A program made the position numbers and the translations under genes. A DNA stretch of 64,000 bases from Rhizobium rosettiformans (GTDB taxonomy: Bacteria > Pseudomonadota > Alphaproteobacteria > Rhizobiales > Rhizobiaceae), in the NCBI RefSeq assembly GCF_016806065.1, contig NZ_CP032406.1:446648-510647 (forward strand), written 5' to 3'. Shown here one piece after another: positions 54,032-62,845 of the stretch. Under the pieces are notes generated by a model, which searched no databases, had not been told where the DNA came from, and was given only the letters and a program-made list of their open reading frames with translations. Within the stretch, counting starts at the first letter, position 1, and each line of letters opens with the position of its first letter.

Positions 54032-55384
54032 TTATTGTTTTGGTGGCGGGAGGGAGAGTTCACATTCGAAGCCCGTATGTCCCTCAGGCAGAACCACAGT
54101 CCTCAAGCTCATCGAGCCGCTCATCTGAGCCACTAGTTTCTCGACGATCGCAAGACCGAGACCGGATCCGGGCTTACTCGTATGGCCACGCCTGAAGCGC
54201 GCTCGGTAAACATCAAGGTCCGGATCGAGTGGAGCGGAAACGGCATTTGTCACTGTGATGCGACCATCTGCGGATATGGCGATCGTGACGGGCTGTTCGG
54301 CTTCGCCGTAACGGGTTGCGTTTTCCAGAAGGTTGTTGAAGGCAATGGCGAAGGCGTCTGGGTCAATGTCTCGAACGAGGCCCAACAAACTGGGTTCTGG
54401 TCGTAATACGATCATCGCGGACGGATGCGAGCGCTGGAACGTCTCGACAAGCAGCTTGACGAGGGCAAGCAAGTCAACGGGAGTGCTGGATAATCCGACA
54501 CCGGCTTCTGCGCGGGAGAGCTGCAGCAGTTTCTCCAGCATCAGCGATAGGCGACGCAGAGCTTCGAGCACACGCGCCGAACGAGACCTGTCGTCAGGCT
54601 CGGTTAGCTGTTGGGAGAGCAGTTCCATCTGGGCGAGTGCACCAGCGAGTGGCGTTCTAAGCTCGTGGGCGCTATTCGCGGCGAGGTCGCGTTCGGCCTG
54701 GATCGCATGTTTCAGCCGTGCGAGCAGGGTGTTCACCGAGCCCGGGATCGTTGCGATTTCCGTCGGCAGGCCATCAAGCGCGATCGGTTCGAGATTGCTT
54801 CCGTCTCGGGCGCTGATCGCGTCCCGCAAACTGTTGACGGGGCGTGTGGCGCGCACCACGATCCAGCGGGTCGCGAACATGCCGAGCGGCAGGAGCAGCA
54901 GGATCGGCAGGAGAAGCGTGAGCGCGCTTTCGAGCGTGGCCTCCCGACGATGCGCCAGTGAATCCGCCACCTGAATGAAGAGCGTGTCGCTCACGGTCGC
55001 GATGGTGAAGATCCTGATGTCGTCGCCGCTCCAGAAGCCGGATGTGAGCGGCGCAGGATAGGGCTCCGTGCCGACATTATGCGAATGCATCAGCACGCGC
55101 CCGGCCGCGTCCCGCACCTGATAGGTCAGATATTCGTCGGCTGTGCCCGGCGTGAGGGCCGCGACCCGGTTCGGCATGGTGCCGGCATCCCGGCGGAAAT
55201 AGTCGTCGACCACCAGGGGCGCGAGACGCTCGGTGGTCTCCTGCAGCGCGCTGTCGAAGACCTCGTCGAATTCCGCGCGCATGACATGGATGGAGAGGCC
55301 GACGGCGATCGTCCAGAAGACGGCAAGCAGGATCGACAGGGACCAGACGAGGCGTCCGGCAAGGCTTCTGGTTTCAAGTCGCAT
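54032..55384 (-). CDS. Sensor histidine kinase (PmrB/QseC-like) of the lipid A cluster
   Basis: The 450-aa sensor has a membrane segment (about residues 10-32), a periplasmic domain, a second membrane segment (about 160-180), HAMP, HisKA with ANSAHELRTPLAGAL, N-box NNLLENATRYG and a G-box GSGLGLAIVEK. The ATG at 55384 (MRLETRSLAGRL) overlaps the regulator's end by 11 nt; the frame is open to 55504. It likely senses cationic or envelope stress. Confidence 0.9.
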   Translation of the reverse strand: MRLETRSLAGRLVWSLSILLAVFWTIAVGLSIHVMRAEFDEVFDSALQETTERLAPLVVDDYFRRDAGTMPNRVAALTPGTADEYLTYQVRDAAGRVLMHSHNVGTEPYPAPLTSGFWSGDDIRIFTIATVSDTLFIQVADSLAHRREATLESALTLLLPILLLLPLGMFATRWIVVRATRPVNSLRDAISARDGSNLEPIALDGLPTEIATIPGSVNTLLARLKHAIQAERDLAANSAHELRTPLAGALAQMELLSQQLTEPDDRSRSARVLEALRRLSLMLEKLLQLSRAEAGVGLSSTPVDLLALVKLLVETFQRSHPSAMIVLRPEPSLLGLVRDIDPDAFAIAFNNLLENATRYGEAEQPVTIAISADGRITVTNAVSAPLDPDLDVYRARFRRGHTSKPGSGLGLAIVEKLVAQMSGSMSLRTVVLPEGHTGFECELSLPPPKQ

Positions 55385-56042
55385 CGCCGGAAATCCTGTA
55401 GCCGACACCGCGCACGGTCTCGATCGAATCCTTGCCGAGTTTGCGCCGCAGGCGACTGACATAGACCTCGACGGTGTTGCTCTCGACCTCTGCCCCGAAG
55501 GCATACAGCGCTTCTTCGATCTGGGCCTTGGAAACGATGGCGCGCTTGCGGGCGATCAGCCTGTCGAGAACGGCCCATTCGCGCGAGGACAACTGGATTT
55601 CCTCGCCGCCTCTGCCGGCAATCCGTCGTTCGGACGGGTAGATGGCAAGGCCCCCGATCGTCAGATCGGGCAGCTTGTGCGTTCCATAGCGTCGCGACAC
55701 GGCGTGTATGCGGGCCTGCAATTCGCCGAGATCGACGGGCTTGACGAGGTAGTCGTCCGCGCCGGCATTCAGCCCGGCGATCCGGTCCGACACCTGGTCA
55801 TGCGCCGTCATTATGATGACCGGCATCTCGTCGCGGCGGGCGCGCAGAACCTTGAGGATGTCGAGCCCGCTTCCATCCGGCAGCCGCAGGTCGAGGAGAA
55901 CGAGATCATAAGCCACGGCCTCGAGGCTGGCTTCCGCCTCGTCGCGCGTCAGCGCCCAGTCCACGGCATGGCCCTGGCGGTCGACATGCGTCTTCACGGC
56001 ATCGCCCAGCATCTCATCGTCTTCCACCAACAGTACCCGCAT
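55374..56042 (-). CDS. OmpR-family response regulator (PmrA/QseB-like)
   Basis: The 222-aa regulator has receiver features (LLVEDDE, LVLLDLRLPDGSG, VKPVDLGEL) and a C-terminal winged helix (SSREWAVLDRLI, EVYVSRLRRKLG, RGVGYRI). It is divergent from the PepSY gene. Its promoter contains GTTCAG-N3-CCTGTCAG, shared with eptA. Confidence 0.92.
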   Translation of the reverse strand: MRVLLVEDDEMLGDAVKTHVDRQGHAVDWALTRDEAEASLEAVAYDLVLLDLRLPDGSGLDILKVLRARRDEMPVIIMTAHDQVSDRIAGLNAGADDYLVKPVDLGELQARIHAVSRRYGTHKLPDLTIGGLAIYPSERRIAGRGGEEIQLSSREWAVLDRLIARKRAIVSKAQIEEALYAFGAEVESNTVEVYVSRLRRKLGKDSIETVRGVGYRISGDAT

Positions 56043-56089
56043 TCCATGTCCTCAATCCAAGCGACTGCGATCCCTTGTGCCGCACGAAA

Positions 56090-56106
56090 CTGACAGGCTG
56101 CTGAAC
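56090..56106 (-). promoter_or_regulatory. Shared response-regulator box upstream of the pmrA-like and PepSY genes
   Basis: On the minus strand it reads GTTCAG-CAG-CCTGTCAG, with TCAG repeated at 11-bp spacing, 48 nt before the regulator start. The same box at 59197-59213 differs only in the three central bases. Confidence 0.6.
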
Positions 56107-56198
56107 CCGCCGCAAGATTGGTTGAACCCATTCAGGTGGATGTCAGCTTGAAGATTGATCTTCCCCTCCGTGTCCAACACAGGAAAGGAACACGTCAC

Positions 56199-56465
56199 AT
56201 GCGCAAGATCATCATTGCCCTCAGCCTCGCAGCAGCATTCGGCGGCACCGCGCTAGCCTCCGAAAAATGCAACGTCGCCATGGCCGACTGGAAGCCGCGG
56301 GAGACCCTGCAGGCCAAGCTCGAAGGCGAAGGCTGGAAGGTCCGCTCGATCAAGACCGAGGACGGCTGCTACGAAGCCTATGCCATCAATGCCAAGGGCG
56401 AGAAGGTCGAGGCCTATTTCAACCCGCAGACGCTTGAGTCCGTCGACATGAAGGTCGAGGACTGA
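56199..56465 (+). CDS. Exported PepSY-domain protein
   Basis: The 88-aa small protein has a signal peptide (about residues 1-20, cleavage after LAS) and one PepSY domain (WKPRETLQAKLEGEG, CYEAYAINAKGEKVEAYFNP in parts). PepSY proteins often accompany two-component sensors or cytochromes. It overlaps neither gene but is 3 nt before the cytochrome b561 gene, so they form an operon. AGGAAAGGAA precedes the ATG. Confidence 0.87.
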   Translation: MRKIIIALSLAAAFGGTALASEKCNVAMADWKPRETLQAKLEGEGWKVRSIKTEDGCYEAYAINAKGEKVEAYFNPQTLESVDMKVED

Positions 56466-56468
56466 TCG

Positions 56469-57008
56469 ATGGCGTCGACAGTCAAGGTCTGGGATCGTCC
56501 GGTCAGGCTCTTTCACTGGAGCCTTGCGGGCAGTGTCGCCTTGTGCTGGTTGACGGCGGACGAATTGCAGAGCGTGCACGAAGTGGCAGGCTATGCAGCC
56601 GCGGGCCTCATTGGCCTGCGGCTCGTCCTCGGCTTGGCCGGCACGCGCTACGCCCGCTTCAGTCAGTTCATCCGCTCGCCGAAGAGCACGCTCACTTATG
56701 CCCGTGAAATGCTGCGCCACAAAGAGCAGCGTTACCTGGGCCACAACCCGCTCGGGGCGGCCATGGTCGTTGCATTGATCGTGATGGTCGCCGGCATTGC
56801 GCTGACGGGATGGATGCAGACGACGGATGCCTATTGGGGCATCGAGTGGGTTGAGGAAACGCATGAGACGCTGGCAGAACTGCTCCTGGTAGCGATCGCC
56901 TTGCATGTCGCAGGCGTCATCCATGCCAGCCTCCGGCACCACGAGAACCTGGTGCTGGCCATGATCACCGGCCGCAAACGCGCGCCTGCCGGCGGCGATA
57001 TCGCCTGA
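56469..57008 (+). CDS. Cytochrome b561-family membrane protein
   Basis: The 179-aa protein has four hydrophobic segments with haem-ligand-like histidines in RLFHWSLAG, SVHEVAGY and ALHVAGVIHASLRHHEN. It is a membrane dihaem cytochrome b, probably donating electrons at the periplasmic face. It is co-directional with the PepSY gene (3-nt gap). Confidence 0.87.
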   Translation: MASTVKVWDRPVRLFHWSLAGSVALCWLTADELQSVHEVAGYAAAGLIGLRLVLGLAGTRYARFSQFIRSPKSTLTYAREMLRHKEQRYLGHNPLGAAMVVALIVMVAGIALTGWMQTTDAYWGIEWVEETHETLAELLLVAIALHVAGVIHASLRHHENLVLAMITGRKRAPAGGDIA

Positions 57009-57030
57009 TTTCTGATATCCGTTGAAAACA

Positions 57031-57063
57031 AACAAGGACGCCGCTGCCCGCGGCGTCCTTGTT
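57031..57063. terminator. Bidirectional terminator between cytochrome b561 and dgkA
   Basis: AACAAGGACGCCGC and GCGGCGTCCTTGTT form a 14-bp perfect stem with a 5-nt loop, 22 nt after the cytochrome stop and 55 nt after the end of the convergent dgkA gene. Confidence 0.75.
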
Positions 57064-57118
57064 GTATTTGGGCTCGCTCGAGCGGATCTCCCGCACTGCG
57101 AGGCCGGCAACGGCAGCG

Positions 57119-57508
57119 TCACATCGAGAAGTGAATCGAGAGCGCGTACAAGAGCAACAGGGAATTGGCCAGGATCAGACAGAAGACGGCGAGAGAGCCG
57201 AGATCTTTGGCATGCTTGCCGGTATCGGACACTTCGGGCGAGATACGGTCGATGATCTCCTCGATTGCCGTGTTGACCGCCTCCATGGCGATCAGAAGGA
57301 GAAACAGCACGGCCGCAGACAGCCTGATCGCGGCCGTCACATCCATGATGGCGTAGGCGGCCAATAACCCTGCGCCCGCCACGACCTCCTGGCGGAAGGC
57401 TGCTTCTTTCGCCAGTCGTGTCAGACCGCCCACCGAATAGCCGGCTGCGGAGAACAGATGGGAAATTCCGACCTGCTTCAGCGGCGCCTGTTCAGTCTGC
57501 TGGGTCAT
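57119..57508 (-). CDS. dgkA: Diacylglycerol kinase
   Basis: The 129-aa integral-membrane DgkA has three hydrophobic segments and the catalytic motif EAVNTAIEEIIDR. It phosphorylates diacylglycerol. Its start overlaps the eptA stop by 4 nt, and eptA activity releases diacylglycerol from phosphatidylethanolamine, which this enzyme recycles. Confidence 0.94.
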   Translation of the reverse strand: MTQQTEQAPLKQVGISHLFSAAGYSVGGLTRLAKEAAFRQEVVAGAGLLAAYAIMDVTAAIRLSAAVLFLLLIAMEAVNTAIEEIIDRISPEVSDTGKHAKDLGSLAVFCLILANSLLLLYALSIHFSM

Positions 57509-59142
57509 GAGGAAGCTCCCGTGCGGCAGGCGGCGAAGATATCCAAAGCGGGATCACGAACCTGCGTGTCCACCTGCATCAGGCCGAGAACGCTGTGAAA
57601 GAGGTTGTCATGCGAATGGGCTGCCTCTGCATTGGCCGCGAGGCAGGAGGTGTCGATCCCCGACGATTGCCGCAGGCCCGGCGAAACCCAGAGAACGAAG
57701 GGCACATGGGTCTGCTCAGTTGGTGCGAACATGTAGGGCGCTCCGTGGAGGTAAAGACCGTTCTCACCCAGCGATTCCCCATGGTCCGACATGTAGATCA
57801 TCGCCGTGTCCAGCCGGTCGCCATGCGCGCCGAGCGTGTCGATCACCTCCGCGAGGATGTGGTCGGTATACAGCAGCGCATTGTCATAGGCGTTGGTGAT
57901 GGTCTCCGGCGTGCAGGTATCGAAGTCGACGGAGCGGCAGTCGGGAGTGAATTTCGCGAAGTCTTGCGGATAACGGAGATAGTAGGCGGGGCCGTGATTG
58001 CCGAGCTGGTGCAGCACCAGCACCGCGTCGCCATCGACCTTCTCAAGCCATGCGTCGAGACCGTCGACCAGGATTTGATCGAGGCACTCGCCTCCATCGC
58101 AGAAGCGCGGATCGTTCGACTTGAAGAACTCCGTCTTCTTGATCCGGTCGGCGACATGTTTGTCACCGGTATTATTGTCCCACCATTCCGTCTTGATCCC
58201 GGCATGGGTGAGAACATCCATCAGATCTTCAGTGGCCAGCCCCTTCGCGTGCGAATAGTCCTTGCGGCTGTAGACGGAGAACATGCAGGGCACGGAGACG
58301 GCCGTTGCCGTCCCGCAACTGGACGTATTGTCGAAATAGACGATGTCGCGCTTCGAAAGCTCGGGGTTGGTTTCTCGGGCATAGCCTCCGAGCTGGAAAT
58401 TCTGTGCGCGGGCTGTCTCGCCGACCACGACGATAGTCACCCGCGGCTTACGCTGTCCGAACGTCAGATCATCCGCGACCTTCGCATCGGTACCGAGGGA
58501 CTGAACGACGATGTTCTGCTCCTTGCTTTCCCCGATCAGGAAACCGGCAGCGCTCGCCATGGGGAAGACCGGGTTCAACGTGCGAAACCAGTCACGGTGC
58601 TGCCGGATGTTGAAGATGAAGGTGCCGCTGTTAGAAAGCCCGGCCAGCCCGAACACGACCAGGCAGGGCAGGATGATCATCAGATTGACGGCGACCTTTT
58701 TCAGGATCGGCCGGTGAACGATGTCCACGACGGCGATGAAGAGAGCGGGAAGGGCGCCGAAGAGCAGCATATGCAGGATGAAAGCGGGGGTGATCAGGTG
58801 CCCGGCTTCCGCCTGATTGGTCTCCATCGCGTTGCGGATCATCTCGCCGTCGATGATGACGCCGAAGCGGTCCATGAACCAGGCTCCGGAGACGGCAGCC
58901 AGGACGATAACGATCAGCACCGGCTTGATGACGTATTTCGCCGAGAAGGTGACGATCAGCGCGATGAACCCGGCGAGTAGCCCGATGCCGAGCGCCAGCA
59001 GTGCCAGCGCATCGCCTTTCAGGAAGACCGAAGACTTGTCCCAGAACGTCCCGTTCATGAAGAAGAGAAGATAGACTGCCGTGAGGATGCTCAGCCATTC
59101 GCTGCGCATCCGCGGCCTGAAGCTCAAAAGCGTCTTGAACAA
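57505..59142 (-). CDS. eptA: Lipid A phosphoethanolamine transferase (EptA-like)
   Basis: The 545-aa enzyme has five N-terminal membrane segments and a periplasmic alkaline-phosphatase-fold domain with VVVGETARAQNFQ (metal Glu), SCGTATAVSVPCMFS (nucleophilic Thr), HQLGNHGPAYY and SDHGESLGENG with LHGAPY. It transfers phosphoethanolamine to lipid A, a change that reduces cationic-peptide binding. Its promoter has the regulator box at 59197-59213. Confidence 0.94.
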   Translation of the reverse strand: MFKTLLSFRPRMRSEWLSILTAVYLLFFMNGTFWDKSSVFLKGDALALLALGIGLLAGFIALIVTFSAKYVIKPVLIVIVLAAVSGAWFMDRFGVIIDGEMIRNAMETNQAEAGHLITPAFILHMLLFGALPALFIAVVDIVHRPILKKVAVNLMIILPCLVVFGLAGLSNSGTFIFNIRQHRDWFRTLNPVFPMASAAGFLIGESKEQNIVVQSLGTDAKVADDLTFGQRKPRVTIVVVGETARAQNFQLGGYARETNPELSKRDIVYFDNTSSCGTATAVSVPCMFSVYSRKDYSHAKGLATEDLMDVLTHAGIKTEWWDNNTGDKHVADRIKKTEFFKSNDPRFCDGGECLDQILVDGLDAWLEKVDGDAVLVLHQLGNHGPAYYLRYPQDFAKFTPDCRSVDFDTCTPETITNAYDNALLYTDHILAEVIDTLGAHGDRLDTAMIYMSDHGESLGENGLYLHGAPYMFAPTEQTHVPFVLWVSPGLRQSSGIDTSCLAANAEAAHSHDNLFHSVLGLMQVDTQVRDPALDIFAACRTGASS

Positions 59143-59196
59143 GCCCGCTTCCTTTCATGCATGGGTCAAAGAGATCCGATGCACTGACCCGGAAAG

Positions 59197-59213
59197 CTGA
59201 CAGGAACCTGAAC
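59197..59213 (-). promoter_or_regulatory. Shared response-regulator box upstream of eptA
   Basis: On the minus strand it reads GTTCAG-GTT-CCTGTCAG, 55 nt before the eptA start. It is 14/17 identical to the box before the pmrA-like gene, in the same relative orientation and at a similar distance. Confidence 0.62.
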
Positions 59214-59347
59214 GGCAGCCCCGGACTGACGTAAGGCCGAGGTTCAGGTGAAAGCGAATACGAAGCTGCCAGCTTGATTGGGTCCCTGCACGGTCAACTA
59301 CTCTGGGGTCCCCAGCCAATTCTACCAGACCCTTGTGCGCAGAGCGG

Positions 59348-59381
59348 AAGGAGCGCGGCTTATCGCTGCGCTCCTTTTTTT
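59348..59381 (+). terminator. Rho-independent terminator with no upstream annotated gene
   Basis: AAGGAGCGC and GCGCTCCTT form a stem with an 11-nt loop followed by a run of T (59375-59381). It may end a small RNA or an antisense transcript of the eptA upstream region. Confidence 0.7.
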
Positions 59382-59575
59382 GATTTTGGCTGGCGGGAAG
59401 CGACCCTGGCTGAGCTAAGGCAGCTATTTCTACATGGCTGTTGGAACCGGACATTCCGCTCCCGGCCCCATTACAGGCATGAACTCCGACGCGGCGCACG
59501 TCTCCTATTGGCGCACAGGCGACGAAAAGGGGCCGGGCGATGTCTGCTTCCTGGCAGGTTAGTCAGCGAGGATTT

Positions 59576-60523
59576 TCAGCCCTGTGCCTTTGTCCGCAAG
59601 GACGCATCATGACGCGCCTCGGACTGTTGCGCCTCGTGAAGCTTGCGCGCCAACCAGTCGACGAAGACGCGGACCTTGTTGCTCAGGTGGCGGGTCTGGG
59701 GATAGACGACATAAAGCGGGATGGGATCACGTTGCCAGTCCGACAGGATTTCGACGAGTTCCCCGCGCTTGACGCTATCCGAAACCGTGAAGGCGACGGC
59801 CTGGGCGACACCAATCCCGGCGATCGTGGCGGCCATGTAACTTCTGAACTCGTTGACCGAGATCACATAGTCGAGGCTGACTTCAACGTCTTCCTCACCT
59901 TTTCGAAACATCAGGGGAAAGACCCGTCCCTCATAGGCCTTCATGTAACCCACGCCGAAGTGACCCTTGTTAAGGTCGCGAGGATGATGGGGCGTGCCCA
60001 TGCGCTCGAGATAGAGCGGAGCTGCATAGGTTCGAAGTTCCAGATCTGCCACCTTACGAGCGACGAGCGATTGATCGCTCGGCGTGCCGGCCCGCAAGGC
60101 GCAGTCGATGTTTTCGGCAACATAGTCGACGATCCGGTCACCTATATCGAATTCCAGCTGGATCTTGGGATATCGTGTGTGAAACTCGCAAAGTGCTGGC
60201 ATGATGATGCGATCGGCGAAGGCACCCGACAGCGCCACACGCACCTTGCCGGACGGCTGAGCCTGGGAGCTGGAAAGACTGTTGTCGAGCTCGTCGAGCT
60301 CGGACAGGATCCGTGCAGCCCGTTCGTAATAGAGCGCCCCATCCGTGGTGACGACGACCCGTCGGGTTGTCCGGTTCAACAGCTTCGTCGCCAGATGCGC
60401 CTCAAGAGCCTGGACTGCCGTGGTGACTGATGTCTTCGGCATTTTGAGCGAATTGGCAGCTTTCGAAAAATTGCCGGTTTCCACCACTCTCGTGAACACC
60501 CGCATGGCGGATAGCTGATCCAT
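59576..60523 (-). CDS. LysR-family regulator of the divergent efflux operon
   Basis: The 315-aa regulator has the HTH (MDQLSAMRVFTRVVETGNFSKAA, PKTSVTTAVQALEAHLATKLL in parts) and an effector domain (DIGDRIVDYVAENIDCALRAG in parts). The ATG at 60523 is preferred; the frame reaches 60532. It is divergent from the hydrolase-like/RND genes and probably regulates them. Confidence 0.9.
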   Translation of the reverse strand: MDQLSAMRVFTRVVETGNFSKAANSLKMPKTSVTTAVQALEAHLATKLLNRTTRRVVVTTDGALYYERAARILSELDELDNSLSSSQAQPSGKVRVALSGAFADRIIMPALCEFHTRYPKIQLEFDIGDRIVDYVAENIDCALRAGTPSDQSLVARKVADLELRTYAAPLYLERMGTPHHPRDLNKGHFGVGYMKAYEGRVFPLMFRKGEEDVEVSLDYVISVNEFRSYMAATIAGIGVAQAVAFTVSDSVKRGELVEILSDWQRDPIPLYVVYPQTRHLSNKVRVFVDWLARKLHEAQQSEARHDASLRTKAQG

Positions 60524-60670
60524 GAACTGCAAACCCTCTGAAGAAATATGCTCATTATACGGATATTCGGAACAGAGATATCAATAATAGGCAACTTGTG
60601 CCGATAGGAAGGACAATAATATATATTGGCGGCAAGTGGAAGCGCATTCTAGCGGGCGATCACCAAGACA

Positions 60671-61465
60671 ATGACCAGGCAATGGCAAAGCGGAGAAGTT
60701 GACGAGGCACGGTTTCCCATGCCGTTTCGCGTCTATAAGACACCGGCCAAGGCGGGTCCCAGACCGCTGGTGCTCTATTTTGCCGGAGCGGCATTCGGTG
60801 CAGCTCCATCACGCACAGGCGACGCCCCGGCAGCTTTGGCCATGGCCGAAGCTGGTGCGCTCGTCGTTGAAGCGGACTGTAGCGACCCGAAGCAAGCTGT
60901 GTTTCCCGGCTGTCTGGAGCGGGCATTCGAGGCACTGAAACATCTGTTTTCAAAGCGCAAGCTTTTCGCGACCAATCGCTCTCCGGTGCTGGTTGCAGGA
61001 GACGAGGCCGGGGGAAACCTCGCGGCCAGCCTCGCCTTGAAGGCACGCGATGCCATGCCGGGTGAGCTTGCAGGGCAGGTTCTTCTGTCTCCTCTGCTCG
61101 ATCCCCGCATGGTGACGGTGTCGTTTCGTGAGGCCGATGAGATCGACCTGCAGCAAAGGTGGGCCAAGGGCTGGCAGCATTATCTAGCAAATCCAGGCGA
61201 TGGCCAGCACCCCTATGCCGCTCCTTGTCTGTGCAGCCGACTGATGGGAGTGGCTCCGGCTTTGATCATGACGTCGCTTGATGATCCCTTGCGCGACGAA
61301 AGCCTCGACTACGCTGAGCGCCTGCGAACGGCTGGCGTCTCAGTAAACACGAAGATCTTGCCCGAGCATCTCGGATGGACGGGCCTTTATGACGGCCGGG
61401 TCGGCGAATGGCATTCGCACGTCTCGACCGAATTCTCGCGGTTCCTTTCAGAACTGCCACACTGA
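60671..61465 (+). CDS. Alpha/beta-hydrolase-fold protein lacking the usual nucleophile
   Basis: The 264-aa protein resembles hormone-sensitive-lipase-type hydrolases, but the nucleophile motif GDSAGG reads GDEAGG (Glu for Ser) and the HGG oxyanion motif is replaced (LYFAGAAFG). The Asp of DDPLRDES is present and a His follows in PEHLGWTG. It may be a non-catalytic or altered-function member. It precedes the RND adaptor by 60 nt and so may belong to the efflux operon. Confidence 0.8.
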   Translation: MTRQWQSGEVDEARFPMPFRVYKTPAKAGPRPLVLYFAGAAFGAAPSRTGDAPAALAMAEAGALVVEADCSDPKQAVFPGCLERAFEALKHLFSKRKLFATNRSPVLVAGDEAGGNLAASLALKARDAMPGELAGQVLLSPLLDPRMVTVSFREADEIDLQQRWAKGWQHYLANPGDGQHPYAAPCLCSRLMGVAPALIMTSLDDPLRDESLDYAERLRTAGVSVNTKILPEHLGWTGLYDGRVGEWHSHVSTEFSRFLSELPH

Positions 61466-61525
61466 CGGCGGGCTCCAACCCGCTCCCACCACATAGCGGT
61501 TCCAGGCGAACCGAAGGAGACGATC

Positions 61526-62704
61526 ATGACCGCAAGGATCAGGAACGCGGCCCTGTGGGGTTTCGCGATGGCGACAGCTTTGGCAATTGGCGGCACGCTT
61601 TATGTTCAATCGTCATCAAATGCTGAGGCGGCATCGACCGAAACGCAAGCGACGCCACCGGCTGTGCCGGTCACGGTGACTACGGTCCAACCACGTCCGG
61701 TTCACGTCTGGCGCGAAGTCTCCGGACGCTTTGAGGCCGTCGACCGGGTCGAGCTCCGCTCGCGGGTCGCCGGCGCCGTCCAGTCGGTGCATTTCAAGGA
61801 AGGCGGGCTCGTGAACAAGGGCGACCTTCTGTTTACGATCGATCCGGAGCCTTACCAGGCCGTCGTCGAACGAGCCCATGGCGCCGTGGCGTCGGCCGAA
61901 GCGCGGCTCGTGCTTGCAACCACCGAACTCGACCGCGGCAATGCCCTGCTTTTGCGCAACACGATTTCTCAAAGCGAGGTCGCACAGCGCAAGAGCACGA
62001 AAGCCTCGACTGAAGCCGAGCTCAAGTCCGCAAAGGCAGCATTGAGGTTGGCCGAACTGGACCTCGCTTACACCGAAATCCGCGCGCCGATCGCAGGCCG
62101 CATCGGCACGCTCGAGGTCACCCCCGGAAATCTCGTGGCGGCCGGCCCGTCGTCTCCGTCGCTCGTCACGCTTGTTTCGCTTGACCCGATCTATGCAAGC
62201 TTCACCATCGACGAGGGCCATCTGCGCGATGTCTTGTCGACACTGCCGGCCAATGATGCAAGCCTGCTTCTCGATCAGATACCGGTGGAAGTCGACACCG
62301 GCACCGGTACCGCGGCGACAATCCCTGGCCGGTTGCAACTGATCAACAACGAGATCGACGCCTCGACCGGGACGATCCGTATACGCGCGGTCTTCGACAA
62401 TCACGACGGTCGGCTTCTGCCTGGACAATTCGCCCGCATTCGCCTGGGACAGCCAAAGGCGCAAGACCGTGTGACAATCAGCGAGCGTGCGGTTGGTACC
62501 GATCAGGACAAGAAGTTCGTCTTTGTGGTCGCAGCTGACAATACGGTCAGCTACCGGCAGGTCGAACTGGGTGCTGCGGTTGACGGCCAGCGCATTGTCG
62601 AAACCGGCTTGAACGCCGGCGATCGGATCGTCGTCAGCGGTCTGCAGCGCATCCGACCAGGTGCCGTCGTCGCCCCGCAGGAACAGACGGCCCTGAAGAA
62701 CTGA
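61526..62704 (+). CDS. RND efflux periplasmic adaptor (membrane fusion protein)
   Basis: The 392-aa protein has an N-terminal signal/anchor (about residues 9-27), then the lipoyl half-motifs and hairpin (VDRVELRSRVAGAVQ, LDLAYTEIRAPIAGRIG, in parts) and beta-barrel/MP domain (GRLLPGQFARIRLG). It couples an RND pump to an outer-membrane channel. It lies 141 nt before the pump gene. Confidence 0.92.
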   Translation: MTARIRNAALWGFAMATALAIGGTLYVQSSSNAEAASTETQATPPAVPVTVTTVQPRPVHVWREVSGRFEAVDRVELRSRVAGAVQSVHFKEGGLVNKGDLLFTIDPEPYQAVVERAHGAVASAEARLVLATTELDRGNALLLRNTISQSEVAQRKSTKASTEAELKSAKAALRLAELDLAYTEIRAPIAGRIGTLEVTPGNLVAAGPSSPSLVTLVSLDPIYASFTIDEGHLRDVLSTLPANDASLLLDQIPVEVDTGTGTAATIPGRLQLINNEIDASTGTIRIRAVFDNHDGRLLPGQFARIRLGQPKAQDRVTISERAVGTDQDKKFVFVVAADNTVSYRQVELGAAVDGQRIVETGLNAGDRIVVSGLQRIRPGAVVAPQEQTALKN

Positions 62705-62845
62705 TCAAAAAGCCTAAGGCACAAGCTCGCTTGGGCCTGGCCAACCCGTCCTGCCCTCACTCGGCTCACCATCCAAATCTACCACGCGCCCGGGATCGTG
62801 ATCCCGGGACCGATCCTCCCGTGTCCGCCTTATGGGGCCTTAAAG

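Larger units (their letters stand above)
59143..59575. other. eptA upstream region and orphan terminator
   Basis: About 430 bp contain the eptA promoter/box at the left and a plus-strand Rho-independent terminator (59348-59381) in the middle. No convincing plus-strand coding gene precedes that terminator. Short open frames lack ribosome sites. Confidence 0.5.

Noticed and set aside
59274..59400. Possible tRNA or attachment-site remnant near the orphan terminator
   Set aside because: I could not find a T-arm or paired acceptor ends; only the terminator hairpin is supported.
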